Assembly: GCA_951394405.1 (NCBI GenBank)
Contig: OX596343.1
Span: 1,364,001 to 1,428,000, forward strand
DNA length: 64,000 nt
DNA from: Coprinellus micaceus
Lineage: Eukaryota; Basidiomycota; Agaricomycetes; Agaricales; Psathyrellaceae
Direction: 5' to 3'
Part shown: piece after piece, positions 21,053 through 32,487 of the stretch
Layout: each line of letters begins with the position of its first letter
How positions within the stretch are numbered: position 1 is the first letter of the stretch
Program-made: the position numbers and the translations under genes
The notes under the pieces: model-generated
Seen by the model: the letters and a program-made list of their open reading frames with translations, nothing else
What the model was told of the DNA's origin: nothing
Database searches by the model: none

Positions 21053-22568
21053 ATGGACCGCTATGTCGATGATCGCCCTGACAGCGAGAGGGAGCTATGG
21101 AAGGTACGAACAAGTCCTACTACTCGCTGTACTACAGGATTCACGTTCATCAGAAAGTAGCGACAAATCTGAAGCCAGATCCCGTCACGGGCAGGGTGGA
21201 TAACAATGATATCCTCACGTAGGCCCGCTCCATTGTTTCCGCATCTACTAACCTAACCGTGACCACGACAGGTTCCTGCGAGAGCACGAGAATGACCCCG
21301 ACCTCCAACTCCTCCTCGGCAACTCTCGAAAGCGTGCGGAAGAGAGGGAACGTTCAGTCGACCTCGATACCTTCGACTTCAAGTCCCTCCCAGTGGACCC
21401 CGGCAGCCTCTGGCGGGTGCGGGTAGAGTACTCGGGGCTCGTGGATCCGGAGACGACCTATATCATCGAGCCGCACGAGTTGAAAGAGTTTCCCAACGCC
21501 AAGCACTCGTTCAGGGTGTCCTGCGATATGCCGAGTGCCAATGGGCACCTGGATGAGGTCGATACAAGGCTGGTGGAAGATTTCGAGGGGATGCCGAAGA
21601 GTGAGGATGTGCTTTTGTGAGTCGCTGGATATCGTCGTTTGGGGCGGATCTTGACATTTGTGCTGCGATAGGTTCTTGAAAAAGGTCATGGTCATCCCCA
21701 TATCGTGCTTCCAACCCGCACTCCCCGCCACCCTCATGATCACACACAAATTCGAGCCCCACCGGCGAGTAATCGCGCCGTTCCTCGATTCCCTCCTCGC
21801 CCCTTCGACATCGACCTCCTCCTCCTCCCACGCGGAAGACAAATTCTCTTGGTTCCTCGAAGATACGAAGACTGCCGAACTCATGTCCGAGCTGCAATAC
21901 TCCAAAGCCTCGCACTTCTTCCGCCAACACAAAGCCGACGCACTCGTACACAAGGAGGCTGGTAACGCAGCCTTCCGGAAGGGTGATGCAGTCGAGGCGA
22001 TCAAAGAGTACACGCAGGCACTGCGGAGGTTCGAAGATGCCCATTGCCAGAAGGTGGGGGTGGATGAGAAGGCGGAGGTTATGAAGATGATGGGGGTTGT
22101 GTGTGCGAATAGGAGTGCGGCCTCACTGTTGCCTGGGGAGGGAAGGGACTTGACGGTCGCGGTCAATGATGGAAGGAAGTCTATCGTTGCAAATAAGTTC
22201 TACGCGAAAGGGTGAGTGGGCTCGCGGCAATGTGTTGACGAAGTGCTGACCATGACATCACTCTTTAATGGTGGTTGCTGGCGCTACCCAGGTATGCGCG
22301 CTTAGCAAAAGCTTACCAGGCGCAGGGAGACCTTGTGCAAGCCCTTGATGCCCTTGCGGAGGGGCTGAGGCTCAAGGAGCTGCAGAATGAGGTTGGGTTG
22401 GTTGATATGTTTGTGGATATGCAAACTGATGGGAAGGGCTTGCCTGAGGATGATACAGAATTTAAGAAGGTTGCGAAGCGGTTATTGGAAGAGGACGGAG
22501 AGGGTGCGGAGAGGGTGAAGGATATTGGGGGGTTGTGGAGGGAGAGGATTTCAAGGGTGGTGGTATAA
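21053..22568 (+). CDS. TPR-domain protein (uncharacterised)
   Basis: Exon 1 (21053-21103) encodes MDRYVDDRPDSERELWK. Exon 2 starts at 21154 (KVATNLKPDPVTGRVDNND), and exon 3 carries LREHENDPDLQLLLGNSRKR and DTFDFKSLPVDPGSLWRVRV. Two further introns lie at about 21,617-21,671 and 22,212-22,290. The C-terminal half is a TPR array: KEAGNAAFRKGDAVEAIKEY, VCANRSAASLLPGEG and YARLAKAYQAQGDLVQALD. The N-terminal half (FRVSCDMPSANGHLDEVD and similar) has no family I can name. Proximity to SET5 and the same strand may be coincidental. The first 400 bp are duplicated, inverted and decayed, at 1501-1866. Confidence 0.82.
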
Positions 22569-23330
22569 TGGCAACCCTTGAGTTCATGGGATAGAGTGGT
22601 ATTGGTGAGGCAAGTTTGTACGTGCAACGTCCCACATGGGTGCCTGCTCAAGTTTGTGCGTTTTGCCAAACGAAGGGATATTGGCAAGTTATTCATCAAG
22701 CGTTGTCGATGGGTTCAATGGTATTCAAGAACATTTTCTCCCCTACGACGAGAAATAATACTGGCTTGGCAGGACAACTGCTCTCTGTAACAAGGGTAAT
22801 GATATGAGAGAGGCGCGGTCTGTCGATGGGAGCGGGGCTTGAATAACTGGGCCAAAATGGGAGCATGTCACGGGCCCACATTGGCAACTTGAACAAGGAA
22901 TTAGACTAAGACTGGCACTTTATTTCCCCTACGCACGCTTGAACATATTCACGGTGACCCCGAAGTATCCAAGCACCTATCACCACTCGGGCGGCCTTGG
23001 CACTCACATAGACATTGTCCCGGGACACGAGGCCGGTTCCTTCCTGACATCCCGCATCCCACGCTCCTAGTATGTAGTCGACGCATATCGCCTCCTTGAT
23101 ACTGGCCAAACCAGTGGTCCACAGCCATCTTCACCTGACCTTGAGAAGCACGAACGAGGCGAGCGTCAGATTTCGTAACGTTCTATATCCGCGACATTCC
23201 CCCATCGATCGAGGCCTCTGCATCGTAACTCGTATCTATTCTGGATCCGCCAGCTAGTTATACGAGTCAGCAGCTTGTATATTGCCTTCTAGTTCCCTGG
23301 ATCTAGCACCTCGCTCCGCTACAAGTGGCC
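22569..23330. other. Intergenic region before paralogue A
   Basis: No supported gene. A minus-strand stretch at 23,140-22,906 has coding-like pieces (VDYILGAWDAGCQEG) but no complete frame. Confidence 0.4.
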
Positions 23331-25496
23331 ATGGCAAATGACTCCAGCGCACCGGCCCAAGGACCGATCATGCCACCCCAGGTGTCGGGGTCCACGGATA
23401 CCACCACAGCGACGAAACAAGTCCAAGGGCGACCCACCCTCGCAGCCCTGCTTGAACAGATGCAACAACTGGAGGCGCTCAGAGGTGTCTATGGACAAAT
23501 GATGGCTCATGCGAAGGAAGCGGAGAACCCTCCAACGCTGTATGCAGGAGCTGATATACCCGTATTTGTTGACAACTTATCGTCGGATGAGCCCAGTGTG
23601 TTCAACAAGGTGAGTACATGGCGGGTTCCTCGAAACTCAAGAGTTTAATGTAAAAAACATGCATAGGGAACCCTGGGGCTGGCATCAATCCTACGGCATC
23701 AACCAGACCTAGCGAAAAGCCATGTCATCCCCCTGATACCTTCCATCCTTTCTCTCATGACTACTGCGCCAGATGAGCCACGCAGGATTGCCATGATCAG
23801 CCTGTCGTCTACTATCCAGGCATCATCTCAAGAGGCTGCCGAAGCCTTGCAGGCGCATCTCGATGTGGAAGGGGCTGTGTCGATGTTAAAGGAGTCGAGG
23901 CCACAAGCTACCAAAGTGAAAACAGCGTTGCTCCACCTGCTGGAGACTATGTTGCGTAGATCCCGCGTTGGGCAGGGCAAGAAGAGAAGAAGTGAGCTGG
24001 AGCAAAAGGTCGTGGAGGCACTTCGTACCCAGCTGGACGCGTTTGGTCGAGAAAGCACGACACTTGCAATTGATGTCAAAGGCAAGGGAAGGGCCAGAGC
24101 CCACTCTGATGGTTGGACGGCCGGGGAAGTACTCGGATTCATCAAGACCTTTGAGCTCATACTGGGTTATGAGCATTGCATCACGACCCGCTTTGCCTTC
24201 CTCCGAGCGGGGGCTCTCGAGTTCCTCATTCGCGTCGCCACAACTCGAACTCATAATCCCTATGCGCCTTCTCCTGATCCTATTGCTGATCCTACCTCAC
24301 CCTCACCCTCGATCACAGCTCTCCGCATCGCGGTGATGTCTTGCCTCGCCGATCTCTATCTACGCATAGTCAAGGAAACCGTCGCCCCATCGGATTTTTC
24401 GCACCTATCCTTCGGGCCAGACGCCAAGTTCGACTTACAGGGCCGCATTCTCATGCCCCTACTGGACATAATTGACGATGCGGACATCGACGTGTCAGAC
24501 TGGGTCATCGACTTTATGTTCTCTCGGTTCGATGACCCGGATGGTGCTGTCGAAGTGTACCTCTGGACACACGAGGGGAGTATGGAGAGGGTGGTGCACA
24601 AGCTCGCGTTGTCGGGTAGAAAGAAGGAAAGCGATCAGGGCGGGGCAGCAGATAGATTGGAAGTGGTGCAGAGTTTGGGGGTCAATCCTTTTGAGACGCT
24701 GGGCATCCCTGGTGTCAGGGTTCGATATGGAACAGAGCAGCGAGAGCAGGACCAACTAGTGACAGATAGCGATCGGAAGAGGAACGACCTTGCTCCCGCT
24801 GACGAAAATGAGGGCGAAAAACGACAACCTAGGGTGGAAGAGACCGAACAGCAGCACATCCCCAAAGATCTTGAGGGGAGCGACAGACCTCCAATCCGGG
24901 GTGAAGGCGAGGAGGTGGCCGAACGAGAGGGAACAAAACCGGGGTCCCGCCCAAGCACTGAAGAGAGCCAACAACCTCCTGTTCCTGGAGAAGTCCAACA
25001 AACTGACGAGGAATCACAGCTCACGGCAGAGAAGGGATCACCCGCTCACAGCGAAGACCAGAAAGTGCTTGACGCTCGACCGGCACTGGCATTGGCACCC
25101 GCCCAGAAGACCATGTCCGACGCCCAGCAGGACTTCCTCGCGATACTGACTTGGGCAGACACTCATTCGAAAGTGGAGATTCTTCTTACCCGAGCTCTGA
25201 TGCAGAATCTAGATGGGGGTGTAGATGCATTTGAAACCTTTTGGGGCCGACGCGACCTCGAGGAAAGGACGAGGGAAGAACTGCTGCAGGTTTTATCCGA
25301 GGCGGTAGAGATCGTTCAGAATGCGGCAATGAGTGCAGGGGTGCCCGTGCCGACCCAGGCTCCGGACGACGAGGAAGCAAGTGTCCATAGAGTTGAGAGT
25401 TCTTCGGTTGCGGCGCCATTGGCAGAGGAGAAGGTGGGACTGACAACCAGTACGGGAGAGGTGGACTCGGAGACAAAGGAAGAAGGTTCTGAGTAA
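23331..25496 (+). CDS. Paralogue A of a novel HEAT/ARM-like helical family
   Basis: 702 residues in two exons (23331-23609 and 23667-25496; 57-nt intron, phase 0). The N-terminus (MANDSSAPAQGP...) is disordered, followed by a coiled-coil-like LLEQMQQLEALRGVYGQM and the family motif LYAGADIPVFVDNLSS just before the intron. Exon 2 begins GTLGLASILRHQPDL, then VIPLIPSILSLMT and repeated amphipathic helices. A basic linker is followed by RAGALEFLIRVATT, DLQGRILMPLLDIIDDADI, VYLWTHEGSMERVVHKLALS. A charged disordered insert of about 190 residues comes next (residues about 420-570). The conserved C-terminal module is VDAFETFWGRRDLEERTREE ... AAMSAGVPVP, with an acidic tail. Solenoid-like; function unknown. 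I base the family on comparison with B-F in this window. Confidence 0.85.
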
Positions 25497-26523
25497 GAAG
25501 CGTCGGTTTGGACACTATTGCCCACCCAGTCGTGCAGGGGGTGCCTTTCGCGCGATTCATTGACGTTGGGAGACTATTCAGCCGAAGTATATGAATCATC
25601 CTGTTAGCCACTCGTCGTAACGACCAGAGGAACAATGAATACAGTTGAATCAACGCGCCTAACATGTCGAGTACTAGTGGAAACTCCGGGGTTCTCCTTG
25701 CTTGATACCCAGCACACTGAATTCATTTTCTAGGGTTATAAGTGTGCCCTCGATGCTTTCCACCCTGGTGGGGGTTGTTGAGGTGGTGGCTGAGAGTAAA
25801 GTCTAAGACGCACTACGTTCGCTGACGTTCGGAAGCAGTCTGAGTCGGACTGGAACCGCACGTGCAAAGCGCGTCGGGCAATCGGCGTGCTCGGCACCTA
25901 AGCGCCTCAGCGCCTATGGGTCGGGCGACAGGGCGCAGGTCTAGTTAGCCTGCCGGAGGACAGGGCCGGCCACCCCCTCATGATACCCTTATCGATACAC
26001 GTTCCCATGCACAAAAGTGCCCCAGAAACGTATCACTCGCTTAACGTTGAATGAATGAATGAATGTAGGGCTGTGTTCAAGTCACTGGGTCATTCGAACC
26101 CTACCTCGGGAACGTCCATCGCCGCATGCCCTCTGACATGGAGGGTTCGTATAGGAGGTTAAGAGGAGGCGATAAAGGTATTGCGCGCGCGAAATGGCTC
26201 TTCGTATCGTCTTGAACTTAGTGCGAAGGATTAAGCTCAGGAAAGAGCGCCCATGTATATAATGTAGGTCCAAATCAAGGGTGCAGACCCTGCCGGCTTC
26301 GACTTAGAAGCCCGATAGCCTAATCCCTACACGGGACCACCCCAGGTGGCGCAACACACGTAAAACCATAGACAGGCGTCACGACACATTGCACAGGCTA
26401 TTTAAGCCTCGCTTGTGGTGGGTGGGTAGCTCGGGAACCCCTAGTATCTCCTTGCCTCCTTTCTTCCCCTTCTCTCTCACTGTCACTCTTGCTGTCGCCA
26501 CTACTGAGCTTTCTCGGCCTCTC
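25497..26523. other. Spacer between paralogues A and B
   Basis: No gene seen. It contains one copy of the dispersed GCGCTGAGGCGCTT motif (25895-25917), a short GAAT repeat at about 26,047-26,065, and an AT-rich TATTTAAG at about 26,399 that may be the promoter element of paralogue B. Confidence 0.5.
25895..25917 (-). repeat. Dispersed palindromic motif, copy 1
   Basis: On the minus strand this reads ATAGGCGCTGAGGCGCTTAG. It shares GCGCTGAGGCGCTT with copies at 58,606 and (with one or two changes) 52,126 and 33,115. It lies about 610 bp upstream of paralogue B. Confidence 0.7.
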
Positions 26524-28922
26524 ATGTCTGGATCTTCTTCGTCTCAGGGGCCCACTACGGCTGCGCCCTCTTCGTCCCAAGGCCCCCCTCCAGCTGGGGG
26601 AACCTCCTCTGTCAGCTTCCCATCGGGGCCCTCGGCCTCTCGCAGCAACGCTCCTGCCGAGTCTTCCTCTTCGGGACTCACTGAAGATCATGCTGTGATG
26701 AACCTAGACGCCATGAGCGTCTTAGGGAGCCCGGTGCCCTCTCTGATCGAGACGATGGAGAAGATCGCTAGATTGAAGAGCTCCATGGCCGAAAAGCATG
26801 CGGAGATGATGGCGATTGCTGAGCGGGGCCATCGACTCGCAGACGCAGATGGAAAGTCGCAGGAGCCGCCCGTCTACACTGAAGCCGACATCCCTGGACT
26901 GGTGGAAGCGTTGTCTTCCACAGACGAAAAGGTTTTCTACAACGTAAGTCGTGACCAGCCCGCCGATGAAAGTCGTTCTGATACTACAATGACGTTACCA
27001 ACCAGGCTAGAAGGGTCCTTTATCACATATCGAATGCCCAGCAAGACTTGATGCACAGCACCGTCCTCCCTCTCTTCCCATCCATCGTCCCCCTTATCTT
27101 CACGGCGTCGACAGAGGTTCAGCGCGGCGACCTCGTCAACCTCCTAATTCACATCAACTGCCGTACCCGCGAAGCTTCTGAAGCCTTGGCCAAACACATG
27201 GATGTTGAAGGTCTAATCGGGCTGCTGCTGAAAGCCTCTTCGAATCTCAGGGACAGTATCGTCAAGTTGCTGGAAAGCCTAATGTACGCTGCTGCCAGGT
27301 TCGGAGATAACGGCGATGGGGGCAAGATGGAACACCGAGTCGTTGAGGCTCTGCACACCCAGTTCTACACGTTCGAGCCCTTGGACCAGGAAGATAGCGC
27401 AGATGGAGGGAAAGCGAGCGGGAAGGGAAAGGCCAAAGCCCCGAAAGCGGTCAGATGGAACACCGCCGACGCCTTCAACGCTATCGAAACTTTTAAGGCG
27501 TTGTTGATGCGAAGGGTGATAGGCACCCTCGGCAACGCATCCATCCAGGCAGGCGTCCTTGGGTTCCTCCTCCAGGTTGCCACAACTGCGAGCGTCGTGG
27601 ACCCCTCTTCGACTCCGTCCGCCACCGGGGCAGCCCCCAGTGACTACCCAGCCACGCCCACCCTCTCATCCGTCCGCGTCGCCGCCGTATCAGGCTTAAG
27701 CGAATTCTATCTCGCCGTTGTCGAGCAATCCATCCTGCCCGATGGTGCTTACCAGGAAGGCGCTCAATTCGACCTTCAGGGCCAGATCCTCATGCCCCTC
27801 CTCGACATCCTCGATGACCCAGACCTCCCCGTCTCCGACAAGGTCGTCGAGCTCCTGTACACCCGGTTCAACGACCTTGACCAGGCCGTGCAGATCTTCC
27901 TGTGGACGCACGAGGGGAGCATGCAGAGGCTCATTCGAAAGCTCGCGTTGGGTTCGGCTTCGGATTCAGGAGGTGCCAAGGGTGATGGCGGCAAGGGTAA
28001 AGGGAAGGGAGGGAAGGGAAAATCGAAGAGAGAAAGGCCTGCTAGCCTTATGGATCTGTTGGGCTTAGGCTCGCGCCCCGGTCTGGAAGAGCCTGCTGAA
28101 GAGCGTGGACCTACGGGGCATTTCAAATCTACGGAGATGTTTGCGAAGTCCGTCGGGCTCGAGCTGCCACAGAAGCCGGGATATCCTCTGCCGGTGGAGG
28201 GAATTCCCGCCAAAGTTGATTCGACGACCAATGATGGTCACATTGGAGAGGAGTTGTCTACCCTTGTCAAGGTTGACCAAGGAGGTCTGAGCCTCGTTGA
28301 CGTGATCGTGGGGATCGGCGGGAAGAAGTCGGGCGAGGAGGTGGAAATGGTGGACATGAGCACTAAGGCTGGTGACGACAAAATGAATGCGAGCGCTGGT
28401 GAGGTTAAGGGGGAACGGGCCCCCGAGGTGGATCCCGGCTCGGAGATGATGAATGCGGGCGCCCAAGGCGAGGATCAGGTCACCGAGCAGAATCCCGATA
28501 CGGAGATGTTGGACGTGAGCACTCAAGGGAAAGACAAGGAGCCCTCTGCCGCCCTCGCCAACCTAGACGCCAAGCCTGCTGGTGGGGCTTCCTTGACCAT
28601 TCCTGCCTTCCCGTCCTTCGGCGCTTTGACTGGCGGTCTCGGACTTTCCGATAGCTTCCTCGAGGTGCTCAACAAAATGAACTCCCGCCCGAAGATAGAG
28701 CCTCTCCTCAACCTTTTACTCGGCCACAATCCGGAAGGTGTCATTGACGCCTTCACCAACTTCTGGGTGTGCGAGACTTTGGAGGAGGGGATGAGGGAGA
28801 AGCTGCTGCAGGTGCTGAGTGAGATGCATGGGGGGTTGAGGGTTGCGGCGACGAACGCGGGAATACCTGTGCCGGAATGTGAACATATGGGTGAGGCGGA
28901 GAGCTTCAGTCCATTCTTGTGA
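26524..28922 (+). CDS. Paralogue B of the novel HEAT/ARM-like family
   Basis: 778 residues in two exons (26524-26943 and 27006-28922; 62-nt intron, phase 0). The N-terminal 60 residues are Ser/Pro/Gly-rich (MSGSSSSQGPTTAAPSSSQ). A helical segment (LIETMEKIARLKSSMAEK) leads to the motif VYTEADIPGLVEALSSTDE. Exon 2 opens ARRVLYHISNAQQDL, then VLPLFPSIVPLIFTAS and HMDVEGLIGLLLKASSN. A GKGKAK linker, QAGVLGFLLQVATT, DLQGQILMPLLDILDDPDLP and IFLWTHEGSMQRLIRKLALG follow. A long insert starts with a Lys/Gly-rich KGKGKGGKGKSKRERP and continues with acidic imperfect repeats of the DTEMLDVSTQGKD type (about 28,340-28,545). The C-terminal module is VIDAFTNFWVCETLEEGMRE ... AATNAGIPVP. It is the same orientation as A and about 1 kb downstream. 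Function unknown. Confidence 0.86.
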
Positions 28923-29272
28923 GAGTCGTCGTTGGCTTCCTGGATACGAAAATCGTGTGTGGATCGTTGCCTTCTGGTACATGTACATGTAGTTTGGTCG
29001 AGCTTTGCTCCTGTATAGCATTCTTCCCGTGTATACTTCGTTCCTAGAGCGTTATCAAACCATTTCTCGCACCTTTGGGAGTATTATCGTCGAACTTGAG
29101 ATGAATGACATGGTCTTTATGGTTCAAGTCAGACTCGGACGACACACTCAAACCCCCCGAGGCCAACGCCTTTGAATGCAAACAGACGCAAACCGCCATC
29201 ACGAAAACCCGTCGCGCTCTGGTTTCACTGGCATCGTCACCACGCGGGGTGTACAACCAATTCTCTACCAAA
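28923..29272. other. Spacer before mitochondrial uS8 gene
   Basis: This holds the 3' region of paralogue B and the upstream region of the uS8m gene. No feature is recognised. Confidence 0.4.
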
Positions 29273-29740
29273 ATGCCTCTACCTCACGACCTCTGCTCGC
29301 ATATACAAAATGCATTCCGGGCGCGCCACGCCAAGGTCCTCGTCCCCCACAACACCCAGAACCTCGGGGTCCTCTCAATCCTCCTCCGTGCCGGGTTCCT
29401 TACCTCGCTGACCCGAGGAACGACGCATTTACCCTCACCAACCGACTTCTCTTTAGCAAGAGATAGCGACAAGCGCATATGGGCAGAGCTCAAGTACCGC
29501 AACGACAAGCCCGTGCTGAGCCAGATGGAGCTCGTCAGCATGCCCAGCCGGCGGGTGTTTATGGATGTGGCCGAAATTCGGAGGATGTGCACAGGGCGGA
29601 GGGCGGCGGGCACCGTAAAACCACTGGGGATGGGAGAGGTTGCGGTGGTGAGGACAAATCATCCAGAGCATGAGTGGATAGAGGCGAGAGAGGCGTTGGC
29701 GTTGAAGTTGGGTGGTGAAGTGGTTTGCAGGGCGCGGTGA
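29273..29740 (+). CDS. MRPS8: Mitochondrial ribosomal protein uS8m
   Basis: 155 residues in one exon starting MPLPHDLCSHIQNAFRAR. This is the uS8 N-terminal domain (DLCSHIQNA then VLVPHNTQNLGVLSILLRAG). The C-terminal domain contains RIWAELKYRNDKPVLSQMEL, VSMPSRRVFMDVAEIRRM and GMGEVAVVRTN, and ends LALKLGGEVVCRAR. uS8 binds 16S-type rRNA helix 21 in the small subunit. The sequence and length suit the fungal mitochondrial form, imported from the cytosol. The frame is open upstream to 29105, but the Met at 29273 coincides with the conserved start. It sits between paralogues B and C, ending about 240 bp from the 3' end of convergent C. Confidence 0.9.
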   Translation: MPLPHDLCSHIQNAFRARHAKVLVPHNTQNLGVLSILLRAGFLTSLTRGTTHLPSPTDFSLARDSDKRIWAELKYRNDKPVLSQMELVSMPSRRVFMDVAEIRRMCTGRRAAGTVKPLGMGEVAVVRTNHPEHEWIEAREALALKLGGEVVCRAR

Positions 29741-29982
29741 GGACGACGACTGGGTGAGTGCTGCTCGAATTCTTCGGGCAACTGGTATGCTGAAATGGGT
29801 TTGCAGAAACTTTATCCACGATTACTACCACTACCCTAATAGCGTTTCGTCACGCAATCCCATTCCGTGTTTTCTTCATTCTAACCAGACGGGGGAACTA
29901 TATACACGTATTTCGCGAAACAAAAACACTGACGAGACTCTATCTAAATTAAAGCTATTCAAGGGACAGGACACCTCTGCAC

Positions 29983-32487
29983 TTACGGCTGCCACGCCCG
30001 CGCGAGAGACCCAACCGGGGGACCCATCAGGCGCAGGAAGTTCTCCCTCGTCGCCTCCTCAAGATCAGGCCTCTCCCAGAACGTGCTGAGCGCCTCTTGG
30101 AGGCCCTCGGGGTTCTGCTCGGCAATACGTTCCAGGAGCATAGCTGTCTTTGACCCGATGCCGGTCTCTTTGAGGGTGGGTTGCACGATATCCTCGGATA
30201 TTCTGGGAGCAAAGGATTTGGGTTTGTAGATGTGTTCGGGAGTGATTTGGGGGAGGGAGAGGTCTGGGGGGAAATAGGGGAGGGAGGGCTTCTTGTGAGG
30301 GAAATGCGGCTCGCCGAGAGCCTCCTCACCCATGCGCAGGTCCAACATGTCGGTAAAGCTGCGCTTCAAGGGATGGCTTGGAAACAGGGGCGCCTTCTCC
30401 GGCGAGCCTGCTAGAACATCCCAATCCCTCGCTTTCTCCTTGCCCTTCCCCTTGCGGTACACGTCCACCATGTCGACAAGGGGAGCCATCTCCCTACCCG
30501 CGTCCACGCCCACCATCTCGATGAGGGAAGGGTCCTGTCCCTCAACCCTGATCTGTTTTCCTTTGCCCTTACCACCCACATCACCTGTGCCCCTCTCTGG
30601 GGCGTTTTGCTTGGTCGGACGGCCAATGCCCCTTGCCAACATATCAGCAGAGGAAGTTCCATGCCACTCGTCACCGCCCCTGGGTGGTAGAAGCCCGCTC
30701 AAACCCATCCCGAATTCCCCAGGGCCACTGGCCTTCTGTTTCCCCTTCCCCTTGACAGCCTTTTCCGTACCCGCCATCGCATATTTGTGAACCAGGTTCT
30801 CCACGCTCCCCCCGTGAGACCACAGATAGATCTGCACCGACTGGTCCAGGTCATTGAACCGGTTGTATAGGAGCTCGACGACCTCGTCGGAGACGCGAGC
30901 GTCGTCATCGGGATCGCCAAGGATGTCGAGGAGGGGCATGAGGATGCGGCCCTGCAGCTCGAAACGGGCGTCGTCGGCGTCGGTGTTGCATTCGTAGGGG
31001 AAGTCCTCCGGGAGGAGAGAGCGCTCGACGATCCCGAGATAGATTGTGCTTATGCATGAGATGGCTGCGACGCGGAGGTCTGTGAGCGTTGGTGTCAAGG
31101 TGGCGTCGAAGTCAGAAGAGGAAGTGGTGGCGATGAGGAGGAGGAAGTCGAGTGTGCCTGACTCCAGTGATACGACGATGAAGCTGACCATCTTGTGTAC
31201 GAGGGCGGATTCGAAGGAGCTGATTGCATTGAGGGCGTCGGCGGTGTTCCACCTAAGCGCATGCGTTGCCTTCGCTTTGCCCTTTCCCTTGTCGCCGACG
31301 TCCCCCAGGGTTTCGAACCGGTAGAAATGGACATGGAGCAGCTCGGTGAGCTTTCCTTCAAGCTCCCAGTCAGGCTCGCGTTCCTCGCCTTCGACACTCT
31401 CGGGACCCTCATCTTCATCATCATCCGCATCTACCCACTCGTCCGCGTCGTCCATCTCCTTGTCGGCTTTCATCTCGGTTTTACCCGCCCCTTCGTTCGT
31501 CTTGCTCTCCCCACACCGGTCATCCCCCACCTCTTTCCTGTCTTTACCGCCATTTCGAATGTTCTTAGCCGCTCTGTCTAGCATGAAATCCAACAACTTG
31601 ACCAACGTCTCTCGAATCTCGATGTCAGGCGTTTTCTTCAATAGTTTAACCAAGAATTCGAGGTCGGCGTGCTCCTCCAGCTCATCGAGGCAATGGTGAC
31701 AGGCGCGGCTCATTCGGTATATGAGGTCGACCAGGGCGAAGATGCGCGTGTTCGTCTCGGAGACGGGAAACTCCGTAACCGATGGAAGCAGGGAGACAAT
31801 GTAGGGGATGTAGATGAGAACGGCATGGTGTACTAGGGCCGATTGATATTGGGCAATGCCGCTGAGGGCAAGGGTAGCCTATGTGGGTGGTGATTTCAGT
31901 CAGAGTGCGATCACAAGTCGAAAGAGGCGAAAGTTGAACATTTCAACACTTGGTGAAGGGAGACTCACATGCGCGAATAAATCGGCATCCTCCTCCGACA
32001 GCATCTCGACAAAGCCTGGGACATCGGCCTCCGTATACGTCGTGTGCCTCTTCTCTTCTCCCGCCGTATGCTTCTCTATGGTCCGACGACGATACACCAT
32101 TTGTTTCAACGCCTCGACGCGTTGGACCTCGACCCTCTTGAGATCCTCTAGAGACTGGAAGAGGTCGCTGAGGATTGGGTTTACCATATCCCCAGTGGGA
32201 ATGGATGGGTAGTCGAACGAGCTAGAGGGACCTTGACCTATGTCGGAACGTATGCGCGACGAGGAGGCTTCGGAAGGGGGTGGACCATAGGAGCGGGAGG
32301 AAGATGCTGTAGCGTTGACGCGAGACGAGGAGCTAACGGCATCGCCACGGGATGTTGAGGACGAAGACGACGACGCAGCAGCAGCTTGTACATGGCTCTG
32401 AGAGGACTGGCCTTTCGAGACCTGATGGAATCGAGGCGATAAGGACCCGCCGATAGAGGGGGCCCGGGGCGAGAGAGGCCCATCCAT
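29983..32487 (-). CDS. Paralogue C of the novel HEAT/ARM-like family
   Basis: 804 residues in two exons (32487-31969 and 31878-29983; 90-nt intron, phase 0). The N-terminal 100 residues are Ser-rich (HVQAAAASSSSSSTSRGDA), then LFQSLEDLKRVEVQRVEAL and the family motif TYTEADVPGFVEMLSEEDA. Exon 2 opens ATLALSGIAQYQSAL, then FLVKLLKKTPDIEIRETLVK. A unique acidic insert (about 31,530-31,370, with DDADEWVDADDDEDEGPE) separates the second and third helical blocks. ELQGRILMPLLDILGDPDDD and IYLWSHGGSVENLVHKYAM follow, then a GKGKGK-rich insert, ALSTFWERPDLEEATRENFL and a shortened end (RLMGPPVGSLARAWQP). It lacks the AGIPVP-type ending of A, B and D. Convergent with uS8m. Confidence 0.84.

Noticed and set aside
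26046..26066. GAAT tandem repeat
   Set aside because: Only three to four units; an ordinary microsatellite.
29044..29271. Minus-strand frame overlapping the uS8m upstream region
   Set aside because: No ATG start and no recognisable domain; opposite a conserved gene start.
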